A stretch of DNA of 5,058 nucleotides from Caldisericota bacterium (lineage in GTDB: Bacteria; Caldisericota; Caldisericia; Cryosericales; Cryosericaceae): contig JAPLGK010000135.1 in the NCBI GenBank assembly GCA_026390195.1, positions 1 to 5,058 of the forward strand, given 5' to 3'. Both the position numbers and the translations under genes were made by a program. The notes below the pieces were generated by a model. The model was not told the DNA's origin. It made no database searches and saw nothing but the letters and a program-made list of their open reading frames with translations. Below, one piece after another: positions 1 through 5,058 of the stretch (position 1 is its first letter; every line of letters begins with the position of its first letter).

Positions 1-1920
1 CCCCTCCAGCTGGAAGACGCAGTAGTCACCGTCTGCCGTCTTCGTCACTTTCAGGTCACAGGCAGATGTGATCGTGATGCTTCCCGACGTACTCGCAGAG
101 GCACCTGTAAGGGTAATTGACGAGATGATCGGGTCAAGATACACCCTCATAGCGTCTCCAGCCGCCTCAAGTCCAAACACGTGTGCCACTGTCGCCACTG
201 GAACGTAGAGCAGGCCACTCAGGATCCTCGGCGCGACAGCCATCTCTTCGCTCCAGTGGTTGCTGTCCTGTGCAATCTTCAGAGTGCGCAGCCCGTCCTT
301 CAGGACGTACTGCCGATCCCCAAGTGTCAGGCTCGTCTGCTGGTTGGCCGCGTCCCAGGACAGCAACATACCATAGACATTGGCCACGTCGACGAGCGGC
401 ACGAACGTGGCCCCTTCTGCGAAAAACGTCTCTTCGCTGCTGGACAGAAGTTCGCCGCGCAGAAACACCGCCTTCGACGGCGCGGTCGATCTGGGCGCAC
501 TCACTACCAGTTGCACCGTCGACGTGTTGGTCGATTGCTTCAAGCCAGTGTCGGACCCGACAAGATAAATGACAATGCTGGAGACGAAACCGGCCGAGCT
601 CGCCCCTACCTTCACCGATGACACCTGTTTCGTCGGAACACCCGCAATGCCGGCCTGTGCAGACTGCACCAGCCTTGGCAGTGAGACCTCGACGCGCTCA
701 GGATTGTGTCCCGGGACAATCGACAGCCCACTCTTATCCCCGTCGATGTGCATCGTGACGCTAGTCCAGCCGTTCGACGATACCCGCTCGATGCCGGTCA
801 GACTGCAGACGGCACCTCCAGGACCAGTCCCACCGACCACGGTGCCGTCAGACATCGCTATCCAGTTTTCGGACGAAGCGTCGGAGGACAGTTCGAGGAA
901 CACCTGCCTTCCGTCTGTGGCGATGCCGACAATGACCTTGCCCTTTGCAGCAAGCGACCCGTTAGTCCCTGCAACGAAGGGCGATGTCACCAGTCGTGCT
1001 GATGGACCCACGGAAGTAAGGCTCTTGCCCACCGTTGCAGCGACAAGATTGCTTGACACTTTCTCCCAGGAGCTAAGCAGCGGCGCGTAAACCCACCCCG
1101 TTTTCTCGCCGGCAGTCACGCGGCACCAGGTCTCCTTCTGCTCGTTCATAGAGTAGCCGGTGATCAAGAGGCTCGTCCCGGAGGGCAGGACGCCAAGCCG
1201 GTCGTACACGACTGAAGGCCCACTGCGAAGGTTCGATGCGTCCACCGTCTTCGTCGAGACCGGAAGCTTCGGCTTCCAGAGGGCCAGAAGGGACGATGCT
1301 GTGAACGTCGCTGGAGTGGACGGAGGAGCCTGAACTGTCTGAACTTTCACGACCCACGACGCGACGTAGCCGCTGGTCTGTTTGAGCTTAAGTGACGAAC
1401 AGTCCACCTTGTACCAGACCTTGCCGCCCGCGTCTTTGGACTCTGACAGAATGCGCAAGGATGTACCTGACTTCATCGTCGTCAGGCGCGCGAACGCTGT
1501 CCCCGCACCACTTCGCAGTGACGTGCTTTCTTCCACGACGACAACGTAGCGAGTGGAAGAGGATTGGGCAGATGCGGTCGGTTCCGCTGTTGCAGGCACC
1601 AGTTTCGAGACGGTTGGACTGGCCGGTGACGTGGTGGCCGGAGCATAGGTCACAAGCCAGCCTGCCACGAACCCGAACGAGGCACCCACCCGTATCTTGT
1701 ACCACGTCCGTCCCGACGTGTCTTTGGAAGAGCCGACAGCCTCGTATTCTTCTCCCTTGTCTGCGACCCGAATCACGCTGAACGTCGTACCGGCTCCCGA
1801 CCGGATGTTAGCCTCGTCCGGGATCGTCACGGTCGCTGCCGTGTCACCCCGCACCATCCCGACAATGGAACCGAGGAAAAGAACTGGAATGAGGACCACA
1901 GCAATCATCTTCTTGCTCAA
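1..1920 (-). CDS. Secreted multi-domain envelope protein: three SH3b, AMIN-like and CuAO_N-like domains (3' end outside window)
   Basis: One frame is open without a stop from TTG 1918-1920 to base 1, 640 codons, and continues beyond the window. Residues 1-4 are basic (MSKK), then a hydrophobic stretch (5-22) forms a signal peptide or anchor with no lipobox Cys. Three bacterial SH3 repeats follow, about 28-92, 124-192 and 222-283, each carrying an (N/S)(I/L)RSG(A/P) motif and a Trp near the end, joined by Ser/Thr/Pro/Ala-rich linkers. Residues about 326-476 look like one or two AMIN modules (PERVEVSLPRL; VSSVKVG...STVQLVVS). Residues 484-597 match the copper-amine-oxidase N-terminal-like domain found in cell-wall proteins (GATFVPLVDVANVYG with SWD; LLYVPVATVAHVFG). 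From 600 a further AMIN-like module begins. AMIN domains often precede an Amidase_3 catalytic domain, so an N-acetylmuramoyl-L-alanine amidase is likely, but no catalytic residues are visible. It overlaps smpB by four bases (TTGA). Confidence 0.85.
   Translation of the reverse strand, partial: MSKKMIAVVLIPVLFLGSIVGMVRGDTAATVTIPDEANIRSGAGTTFSVIRVADKGEEYEAVGSSKDTSGRTWYKIRVGASFGFVAGWLVTYAPATTSPASPTVSKLVPATAEPTASAQSSSTRYVVVVEESTSLRSGAGTAFARLTTMKSGTSLRILSESKDAGGKVWYKVDCSSLKLKQTSGYVASWVVKVQTVQAPPSTPATFTASSLLALWKPKLPVSTKTVDASNLRSGPSVVYDRLGVLPSGTSLLITGYSMNEQKETWCRVTAGEKTGWVYAPLLSSWEKVSSNLVAATVGKSLTSVGPSARLVTSPFVAGTNGSLAAKGKVIVGIATDGRQVFLELSSDASSENWIAMSDGTVVGGTGPGGAVCSLTGIERVSSNGWTSVTMHIDGDKSGLSIVPGHNPERVEVSLPRLVQSAQAGIAGVPTKQVSSVKVGASSAGFVSSIVIYLVGSDTGLKQSTNTSTVQLVVSAPRSTAPSKAVFLRGELLSSSEETFFAEGATFVPLVDVANVYGMLLSWDAANQQTSLTLGDRQYVLKDGLRTLKIAQDSNHWSEEMAVAPRILSGLLYVPVATVAHVFGLEAAGDAMRVYLDPIISSITLTGASASTSGSITITSACDLKVTKTADGDYCVFQLEG
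1072..1257 (-). repeat. SH3b repeat 3 coding segment
   Basis: Encodes residues about 222-283. Contains SNLRSGPSVVYDRLGVLPSG, then ETWCRVTAGEKTGWVYAPLL, the most canonical of the three SH3b copies. It is more distant from repeats 1 and 2 than they are from each other (no SKD-WYK word). Confidence 0.8.
1345..1551 (-). repeat. SH3b repeat 2 coding segment
   Basis: Encodes residues about 124-192. Contains TSLRSGAGTAF, ESKDAGGKVWYKVDC and GYVASWVV. The RSGAGT-x-F and SKD-x-x-G-x-x-WYK words are shared with repeat 1, indicating duplication inside the gene. A small insertion (SSLKLKQT) precedes the last strand. Confidence 0.8.
1645..1839 (-). repeat. SH3b repeat 1 coding segment
   Basis: Encodes residues about 28-92 of the envelope protein. 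Contains ANIRSGAGTTF, then SSKDTSGRTWYKIRV and a closing GFVAGWLV. This is the usual bacterial SH3 layout, with an LRSGPG-type turn and a terminal GWV-like strand, a fold that commonly binds peptidoglycan or wall peptides. It is closest to repeat 2. Confidence 0.8.
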
Positions 1921-2369
1921 CGCACGTACCCCCTTATCTCACGCTCCAATCGTCGTCTCTCAGAAGTCTCACGAGACCCCTTGGTTGCCAGGAATTTGCC
2001 GACAGCCAGATCGACCTTGATGAACCCACCCTCCGAAAAAGAAAGCGAGGCGGGCACGACCGTCAGGCCTTGCTGACTAACGAGAGATGCAATCCTGATG
2101 AGCTCGCGCTCATGGACAAGGAGCCTTCTGCGACGTTTGAGCTCCTCGTCGGTTGTGTGTGCAAAAGCGTAAGGCCCAATGGACATCTGCACGAGGTAGA
2201 GCTCGCGACCGTAGAACCGACAGTATGAGTCTCCAAAAGCGAATGTCCGCGAACGCACGGCCTTCACTTCCCAACCTCGCAGTTCTATGCCAGCCTCCAG
2301 GCGCTCAAACGTCTTGAAGTTGTGCTGGATCCGCTTATTGGCGACGATTACTCCGGGTTTGTTGTCCAT
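1917..2369 (-). CDS. smpB: SsrA-binding protein SmpB (trans-translation)
   Basis: SmpB binds the tRNA-like domain of tmRNA, brings it to stalled ribosomes and mimics an anticodon arm in the decoding centre. The 150-residue product has the standard length and order: NKRIQHNF (11-18, usual form NRKAxHDY), LEAGIELRGWEVKAVRS (24-40), GDSY (46-49), the ELYLVQMSIGPYAFAH block (usual YL.N.hIxPY), the Arg-rich RRRRLLVHERELIRI helix, VVPASLSFSEGGFIKVDLAVGKF, and a basic C-terminal tail RETSERRRLEREIRGYVR that should insert into the mRNA channel. The conserved K-x-YDKR run is changed to FLATKGSRE. The ATG at 2369 lies inside the end of the upstream pseudouridine synthase gene; its only GGAG is 16 bases away, too far to be effective, so translation is probably coupled. 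The tmRNA gene is not in this window. Confidence 0.97.
   Translation of the reverse strand: MDNKPGVIVANKRIQHNFKTFERLEAGIELRGWEVKAVRSRTFAFGDSYCRFYGRELYLVQMSIGPYAFAHTTDEELKRRRRLLVHERELIRIASLVSQQGLTVVPASLSFSEGGFIKVDLAVGKFLATKGSRETSERRRLEREIRGYVR
1929..1935 (-). promoter_or_regulatory. Ribosome binding site deciding a TTG start
   Basis: AAGGGGG sits in the last codons of smpB, eight bases before TTG 1918-1920. The next in-frame ATG (1908) would be 20 bases away, so this site supports the TTG and the four-base TTGA overlap with the smpB stop. Confidence 0.65.
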
Positions 2370-3082
2370 GTGTGACGCGCAAGCACTCCAAGCACAGAGA
2401 TGAAGTCCTGAGGAAGTGGCGCAATGACCCGCACCTGGACTCCTGAACCCGGCGCAACAAATGAGAGCGCAGATGCATGAAGCATCTGCCGCTCTATGAC
2501 AACGTTGCGCTGCGCCCTGTATCCATAAGTATAGTCTCCGAGTACCGGATGTCCAATGTAGGAGCAGTGAACGCGTATCTGATGCGTCCTCCCCGTTTCG
2601 ATTCGTATCCGAAGGAGAGATGCCTGGCTGCCAAAATGCTGGATGACCTCGAAGTCAGTCGTGGAAGGTCGACCCGAACTGTCTGCCTGTCGAAGAAGTA
2701 GCCCTCGGGAATGAACTGCTCCAATGGGCACGTCGCTTCGGCCACTCTTCTCCGCAAATGTCCCCCAAACCAACGCAAGATACTGTTTCTGCGCGTCATG
2801 GTTGCCCAGCTGTCGCTTGAAGCAGCTCCACCCGGCTTGAGAACGGGCCAGGACCATCACGCCACTCGTGTCCTTGTCGAGCCGATGTACGACCCCAGGC
2901 AACTCGACACCCTCTCCATCATATAGTGTGACTCCACTTGCCAAGGCCACTTCGGTCAGCGTCCCGGCCAGCTTTCCCGGCGCCGTGAAAACAGGCAGTC
3001 CGGCCGGCTTGTTCACCGCCATGATATCGTCATCGATATACAGAACCGGCACAACGACCGGCCCCAGCCTCAACTCATGCAT
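2348..3082 (-). CDS. RluA/RluD-family pseudouridine synthase lacking an S4 domain
   Basis: Isomerises specific uridines to pseudouridine in rRNA or tRNA; the exact target cannot be read from sequence. Using the ATG at 3082 the product has 244 residues. Visible motifs: AVNKPAGLPVF near residues 22-32, HRLDKDTSG (66-74) with the catalytic aspartate D69, ETGRTHQIRVH (162-172), GHPVLGD (177-183) and a final RQMLHA segment. It begins directly in the catalytic domain, so the N-terminal S4 RNA-binding domain of RluC/RluD is absent, as in RluA. I chose ATG 3082 because GTGGGG lies five bases upstream and the overlap with lspA is only 8 bases; a GTG at 3133 in the same frame would give 261 residues but overlap lspA by 59 bases. 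The lspA-rluD adjacency is common in Gram-positive bacteria and others, where this gene is called ylyB. The 3' end overlaps smpB by 22 bases. Confidence 0.92.
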   Translation of the reverse strand: MHELRLGPVVVPVLYIDDDIMAVNKPAGLPVFTAPGKLAGTLTEVALASGVTLYDGEGVELPGVVHRLDKDTSGVMVLARSQAGWSCFKRQLGNHDAQKQYLALVWGTFAEKSGRSDVPIGAVHSRGLLLRQADSSGRPSTTDFEVIQHFGSQASLLRIRIETGRTHQIRVHCSYIGHPVLGDYTYGYRAQRNVVIERQMLHASALSFVAPGSGVQVRVIAPLPQDFISVLGVLARHTWTTNPE

Positions 3083-3536
3083 GAAAGCCCCACTGGTCGG
3101 GAAAGAGTAGTGCAAGGCCACATAGTATTGCACCGGCGGTTACGAAACAGTCGGCCACGTTGAACACGGACCAGCCACGCACCCACAAAAAATCGGTTAC
3201 CTGCCCGGCCACGACACGGTCGATAAAATTGCCGGCAAACCCGGCAAAGACGAGAAAGAAACCATGAGCCAGTCCTCGGTCTCCCCGGTGCAATGCTGCG
3301 ATGGCCGCGACGCAGACGCCAATGCCGAGCACTGCATTCACTGGCACGACCCACTGCCGCCCTCCAAAAAGCCCGAACGCGACTCCCTTGTTTATCGTTA
3401 GGACAAGCCCTACCGGGCCTGCCGTGAGGGCATGCTGAACAAGAAACCGCCGTGCCATCCATTTGGTGCTCTGATCTGCTAGGATCATCAGGGCAATAAG
3501 AACCGACCAGCGGACAAGAGCACTTGGCCTGTTCAT
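3075..3536 (-). CDS. lspA: Lipoprotein signal peptidase (signal peptidase II)
   Basis: LspA is the inner-membrane aspartyl protease that cleaves the signal peptide of prolipoproteins after diacylglyceryl transfer to the lipobox cysteine. This 153-residue product has the usual four membrane segments (about 8-24, 62-82, 88-108, 128-146). Family motifs are all present: ADQSTKW (20-26), the N-x-GVAFGL block (49-56), GNFIDR (102-107), VTDFL with catalytic D115, and FNVAD with catalytic D129. The two aspartates are only 14 residues apart, a compact loop like that I recall for actinobacterial LspA and shorter than in Bacillus or Pseudomonas. Start ATG at 3536 has AAAGGA five bases upstream and overlaps the yggU stop by one base. 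The end overlaps the next gene by 8 bases (ATGCATGA). Lipoproteins must therefore be made by this organism, although the envelope protein at the left end of the window shows no lipobox. Confidence 0.97.
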   Translation of the reverse strand: MNRPSALVRWSVLIALMILADQSTKWMARRFLVQHALTAGPVGLVLTINKGVAFGLFGGRQWVVPVNAVLGIGVCVAAIAALHRGDRGLAHGFFLVFAGFAGNFIDRVVAGQVTDFLWVRGWSVFNVADCFVTAGAILCGLALLFPDQWGFHA

Positions 3537-3778
3537 TATGTTCCTTTAACCATTGCAGTGCCTTCCAGATCGATTTCCACGGTCTTGTTCCTCGAAGCAT
3601 ATCCACTGAGGATGCGAACCGCACAGCGAGCTACGCCAAAGTGATGACTGAGAATCTGCAGGAGCTCCTCATTTGCCTTGCCCTCTGCAGGCCTGGCATG
3701 TACGTGGACGCGCCAGGGGTCTCCTGGTTCCACGTCCGATCTGCTGCTGCCTGGGATTACGCGTAGGTTGATCCGCAT
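3536..3778 (-). CDS. yggU: DUF167 / YggU family protein
   Basis: An 80-residue protein of the DUF167 (UPF0235, YggU) family, small cytoplasmic alpha/beta proteins of unknown biochemical role. Family marks are clear: the N-terminal strand with VIPGSSR (7-13, usual form VxPGAsr), RPAEGKANEELLQIL (29-43, containing the hallmark GKAN), and VRILSGYASRNKTVEI (54-69, usual form VxIvsGxtSRxKxVxi). Length is typical. The ATG at 3778 is supported by GAGGAG five bases upstream. Its TAA shares one base with the lspA ATG (TAATG), so the two are probably translationally coupled. In many bacteria yggU sits beside yggS, yggT or proC, so this position near yggS is conventional. Confidence 0.93.
   Translation of the reverse strand: MRINLRVIPGSSRSDVEPGDPWRVHVHARPAEGKANEELLQILSHHFGVARCAVRILSGYASRNKTVEIDLEGTAMVKGT
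3542..3547 (-). promoter_or_regulatory. Ribosome binding site of lspA inside the yggU end
   Basis: AAAGGA lies in the last codons of yggU, five bases before the lspA ATG at 3536. It fixes the lspA start and places re-initiation right at the TAATG junction. Confidence 0.65.
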
Positions 3779-4161
3779 GATGTCTCCTCTTCAACGCAAC
3801 TGGGCCGTCCACCCCAGGTCAGCTCGTGAGGAAGAGTCTCCGAAGGCAGGGTCATCGTGCCATCAGAAATGTGTGTGTGGCTGCCACGTTTCTTGATGAC
3901 TAGAGGTCGTCTCTTCTTGGCAATAGCATTCAGGCCATCGCGGCAGAGAAAGACCTCGTGGAGCAGGACAGCCGTATTCACGTCGGCACATGTTGTCCGG
4001 AGACCTCCCTTCCTCTGTTCTATGACATTGGTCCATTCCAAGGCCTGCGCACAAGGTGTCTGTGCCTTGTCATACATTGTAGCGGCATGACTTGCAGTCC
4101 TCGTCCTGCGCAGGAGCTTCAGGTTGAGCATGAAGCCGCGTCGACTATCGCGCTTCCTCAT
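3757..4161 (-). CDS. Doubtful ORF of about 134 residues between yggS and yggU, no recognised family
   Basis: This is the only open frame spanning the roughly 400-base interval between yggS and yggU. I do not recognise it. From the ATG at 4161 it gives 134 residues, basic, with five scattered cysteines and many Thr, His and Arg. It has no membrane segment, signal peptide or known motif. The same frame stays open upstream to a GTG at 4236 inside yggS; later ATGs lie at 4131 and 4077. None of these starts has a convincing Shine-Dalgarno. In favour of a gene: the frame is unbroken, the other two minus frames are full of stops, and its TAA (3757-3759) overlaps the yggU start by 22 bases like the other junctions here. 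Against: odd composition and no ribosome site. Genes found here in other lineages (sepF, ylmG) do not match in any frame. It may be a lineage-specific protein, a decayed gene or untranslated leader. Confidence 0.35.
   Translation of the reverse strand: MRKRDSRRGFMLNLKLLRRTRTASHAATMYDKAQTPCAQALEWTNVIEQRKGGLRTTCADVNTAVLLHEVFLCRDGLNAIAKKRRPLVIKKRGSHTHISDGTMTLPSETLPHELTWGGRPSCVEEETSCGSTYA
3784..3789 (-). promoter_or_regulatory. Ribosome binding site of the yggU-like gene
   Basis: GAGGAG is followed by five bases and the ATG at 3778. It is the clearest Shine-Dalgarno in the window and shows that yggU can be translated independently of whatever lies upstream. Confidence 0.75.
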
Positions 4162-4189
4162 TCGTATAATCGTGACCACGAGCAATTGG

Positions 4190-4894
4190 CTACACCTGAG
4201 AAGGTGAACGGGGTCCAAAAATGCCCGCGCCAACACGTATCATGTTCGAGCCATGTTCGATCGCTAGTTCAAAATCGTCGGAAGTCCCCATGGACAGCAA
4301 CGTGACACGTGACGAACCCAAGTCGCTGGCGAGTTCGTGGAACAGCACGGTGACAGATTGATATATTCTCGCCCGCATTTGCATTGTTGCTTGAAGAGGG
4401 ACTACTGCCATCAGTCCGGAGATCTCGTGCAGCCAAGGAGTACCAGCGGCGGCAAGCTCACGAATCTGGGGCATCGTCAATCCACCCTTCTGCGATTCTT
4501 CACCAGCATTCACCTCCAGCAGGAACGTACACGCCCTCTGTACACCACGATCCTGGATACGGTGCAGACGCTCGAGGAGTTCCGGGTCTGCGGAGTCGAC
4601 CGCGTCGAATACGCGGAGGATGGCGTTGTACTTGTTCGACTGGAGTCGACCGATATACCGGACAGTCAACCCGTGACTCTCGCGCAGGGCGAAGACGTCC
4701 TTGCGAATGGCTTCCTGGAGGTAGTTCTCACCGATTTCGGTCGCTCCTGCATCAATGGCTTCCAGGATCCGGGGAAGAGGCTGTGTCTTCGTCACGCAGA
4801 CAATATGCGGTTCGCCGGGCTGACCAGCCGCCCGGCGATACGACAAACAGGCTCGCTCGCGGATTTCGGCGAGACGCTCGGCTATCGAGCCCAC
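4190..4894 (-). CDS. yggS: YggS/PROSC-family pyridoxal phosphate homeostasis protein
   Basis: A 234-residue protein of the YggS (YlmE, PLPBP) family: a cytoplasmic PLP-binding single-domain TIM-barrel protein, resembling the N-terminal domain of alanine racemase, that buffers pyridoxal phosphate and has no firmly known enzymatic reaction. Visible motifs: the PLP lysine K36 in VCVTKTQP, IGENYLQEA (54-62), YIGRLQSNK (80-88), EVNAGEESQKGG (127-138), and the phosphate-binding C-terminal block SMGTSDDFELAI (201-212) with IRVGAGIFGPR (219-229). Length is normal. The start is GTG at 4894; no ATG lies in frame nearby and the N-terminal MGSIAERLAEIRERA aligns with the usual family start. No clear Shine-Dalgarno is seen, so translation may be coupled to ftsZ, whose stop is 8 bases upstream. 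Slightly unusual: Arg-Tyr and Arg replace the common His-Phe and His/Pro around IGxLQ. Location next to ftsZ matches ylmE in Gram-positive division clusters. Confidence 0.95.
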   Translation of the reverse strand: MGSIAERLAEIRERACLSYRRAAGQPGEPHIVCVTKTQPLPRILEAIDAGATEIGENYLQEAIRKDVFALRESHGLTVRYIGRLQSNKYNAILRVFDAVDSADPELLERLHRIQDRGVQRACTFLLEVNAGEESQKGGLTMPQIRELAAAGTPWLHEISGLMAVVPLQATMQMRARIYQSVTVLFHELASDLGSSRVTLLSMGTSDDFELAIEHGSNMIRVGAGIFGPRSPSQV

Positions 4895-4902
4895 ATTCGG
4901 CG

Positions 4903-5058
4903 CTAGAAGCCGCGAGACGGCCCCTTGCGCAGTATGGCGGGGAGCTCGACTTCCTCGACCTTGAATTCCTTGAGAATCTTCTTCTCCTGTTCCACTTCGG
5001 CCTTCTGAGGCTGCATCCCGGACGCCACCACCGTGATACGAATCTCATCGTTAGCCTC
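4903..5058 (-). CDS. ftsZ: Cell division protein FtsZ, C-terminal fragment (5' end outside window)
   Basis: FtsZ is the tubulin-like GTPase that forms the cytokinetic ring. Only the last 51 residues are here; the gene enters from the right edge in frame and ends at TAG (4903-4905). The visible part opens with the end of the globular core (DEIRITVVASGM, matching the family's last core strand, usually ...RVTVIATGF). A short charged linker rich in Lys and Glu follows (about residues 16-37 of the fragment), then VELPAILRKG, which fits the conserved C-terminal peptide (DIPAFLRR-like) that binds FtsA, SepF, ZipA or EzrA-type partners, and a PSRGF tail. The linker is short for the family. The GTP-binding domain is not visible, so the call rests on the core end and the C-terminal peptide together, and on the yggS neighbour 8 bases downstream, a common pairing in division clusters. 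Confidence 0.88.
   Translation of the reverse strand, partial: EANDEIRITVVASGMQPQKAEVEQEKKILKEFKVEEVELPAILRKGPSRGF

Noticed and set aside
569..1090. Plus-strand open frame of 173 codons
   Set aside because: It is the antisense shadow of the long minus-strand envelope gene, whose frame encodes recognisable AMIN-like and SH3b sequence over the same bases.
3083..3133. GTG at 3133 as the start of the pseudouridine synthase
   Set aside because: It would overlap lspA by 59 bases and the extra residues match no family feature; ATG 3082 has a ribosome site and an 8-base overlap.
4051..4070. Inverted repeat ACAAGG ... CCTTGT with an 8-base loop inside the yggS-yggU interval
   Set aside because: A six-pair stem of this kind is expected by chance in 400 bases; there is no supporting second structure or T-run.
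3857..4090. Plus-strand 77-codon frame in the interval, with a weak AGGCAGGG before a GTG
   Set aside because: No family resemblance, opposite to every other gene in the block, and of a length expected by chance.
4163..4185. TTGCTC and TATACG as a promoter ahead of the doubtful ORF
   Set aside because: The two elements are only 11 bases apart instead of about 17, and nothing like TTGACA lies at the right distance.
3779..4189. RNase P RNA or tmRNA in the interval, prompted by its length and a GAGGAAGAGTC string on the plus strand near 3829
   Set aside because: The other conserved parts of RNase P RNA are missing, and there is no tRNA-like end or CCA as tmRNA would need.
4193..4206. Perfect inverted repeat CACCT-TCTC-AGGTG (minus strand) straddling the yggS stop codon, as a possible terminator
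   Set aside because: The stem is only five pairs and no T-run follows on the minus strand, so it is not a credible rho-independent terminator.
4337..4906. Plus-strand open frame of 189 codons
   Set aside because: It lies entirely opposite yggS, which has all its family motifs; the plus product resembles nothing known.

Overview
This window is a tightly packed bacterial housekeeping block. Every gene I can support lies on the minus strand, so the reading order runs from high to low coordinates. In transcription order: the 3' end of ftsZ (cell division), a YggS-type PLP-homeostasis protein, a stretch of about 400 bases with one doubtful open frame, a DUF167/YggU protein, lspA (signal peptidase II), a RluA/RluD-family pseudouridine synthase without an S4 domain, smpB (tmRNA partner), and the 5' part of a large secreted protein with three SH3b repeats, AMIN-like regions and a copper-amine-oxidase-N-like domain. 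That last gene runs off the left edge.

The organism is a bacterium of moderately high GC content (judged by eye, not counted). The gene set, with FtsZ, diderm/monoderm-neutral LspA and trans-translation, does not fix the phylum. The order ftsZ-yggS-(gap)-yggU-lspA-rluA resembles the tail of the division cluster in Gram-positive and related lineages, where sepF/ylmG/divIVA/ileS usually lie between yggS and lspA; none of those is recognisable here. The SH3b + AMIN + CuAO_N-like architecture is common in monoderm or thick-walled bacteria and in little-cultured phyla. I would not name a genus.

Layout: 4903-5058 ftsZ end; 4190-4894 yggS; 3779-4189 unresolved; 3536-3778 yggU; 3075-3536 lspA; 2348-3082 rluA-family; 1917-2369 smpB; 1-1920 SH3b/AMIN protein. 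From the doubtful frame onward the genes overlap by 22, 1, 8, 22 and 4 bases, and ftsZ and yggS are 8 bases apart. This strongly suggests one polycistronic transcript with translational coupling. I see no convincing promoter, rho-independent terminator, tRNA, rRNA, CRISPR array or mobile element.

Functionally the block joins cell division (FtsZ), cofactor homeostasis (YggS), lipoprotein maturation (LspA), RNA modification (RluA family), ribosome rescue (SmpB) and probable cell-wall remodelling or binding (the SH3b/AMIN protein). Most of it is ordinary core genome. The two places that repay a second look are the unexplained interval between yggS and yggU, and the large modular envelope protein.
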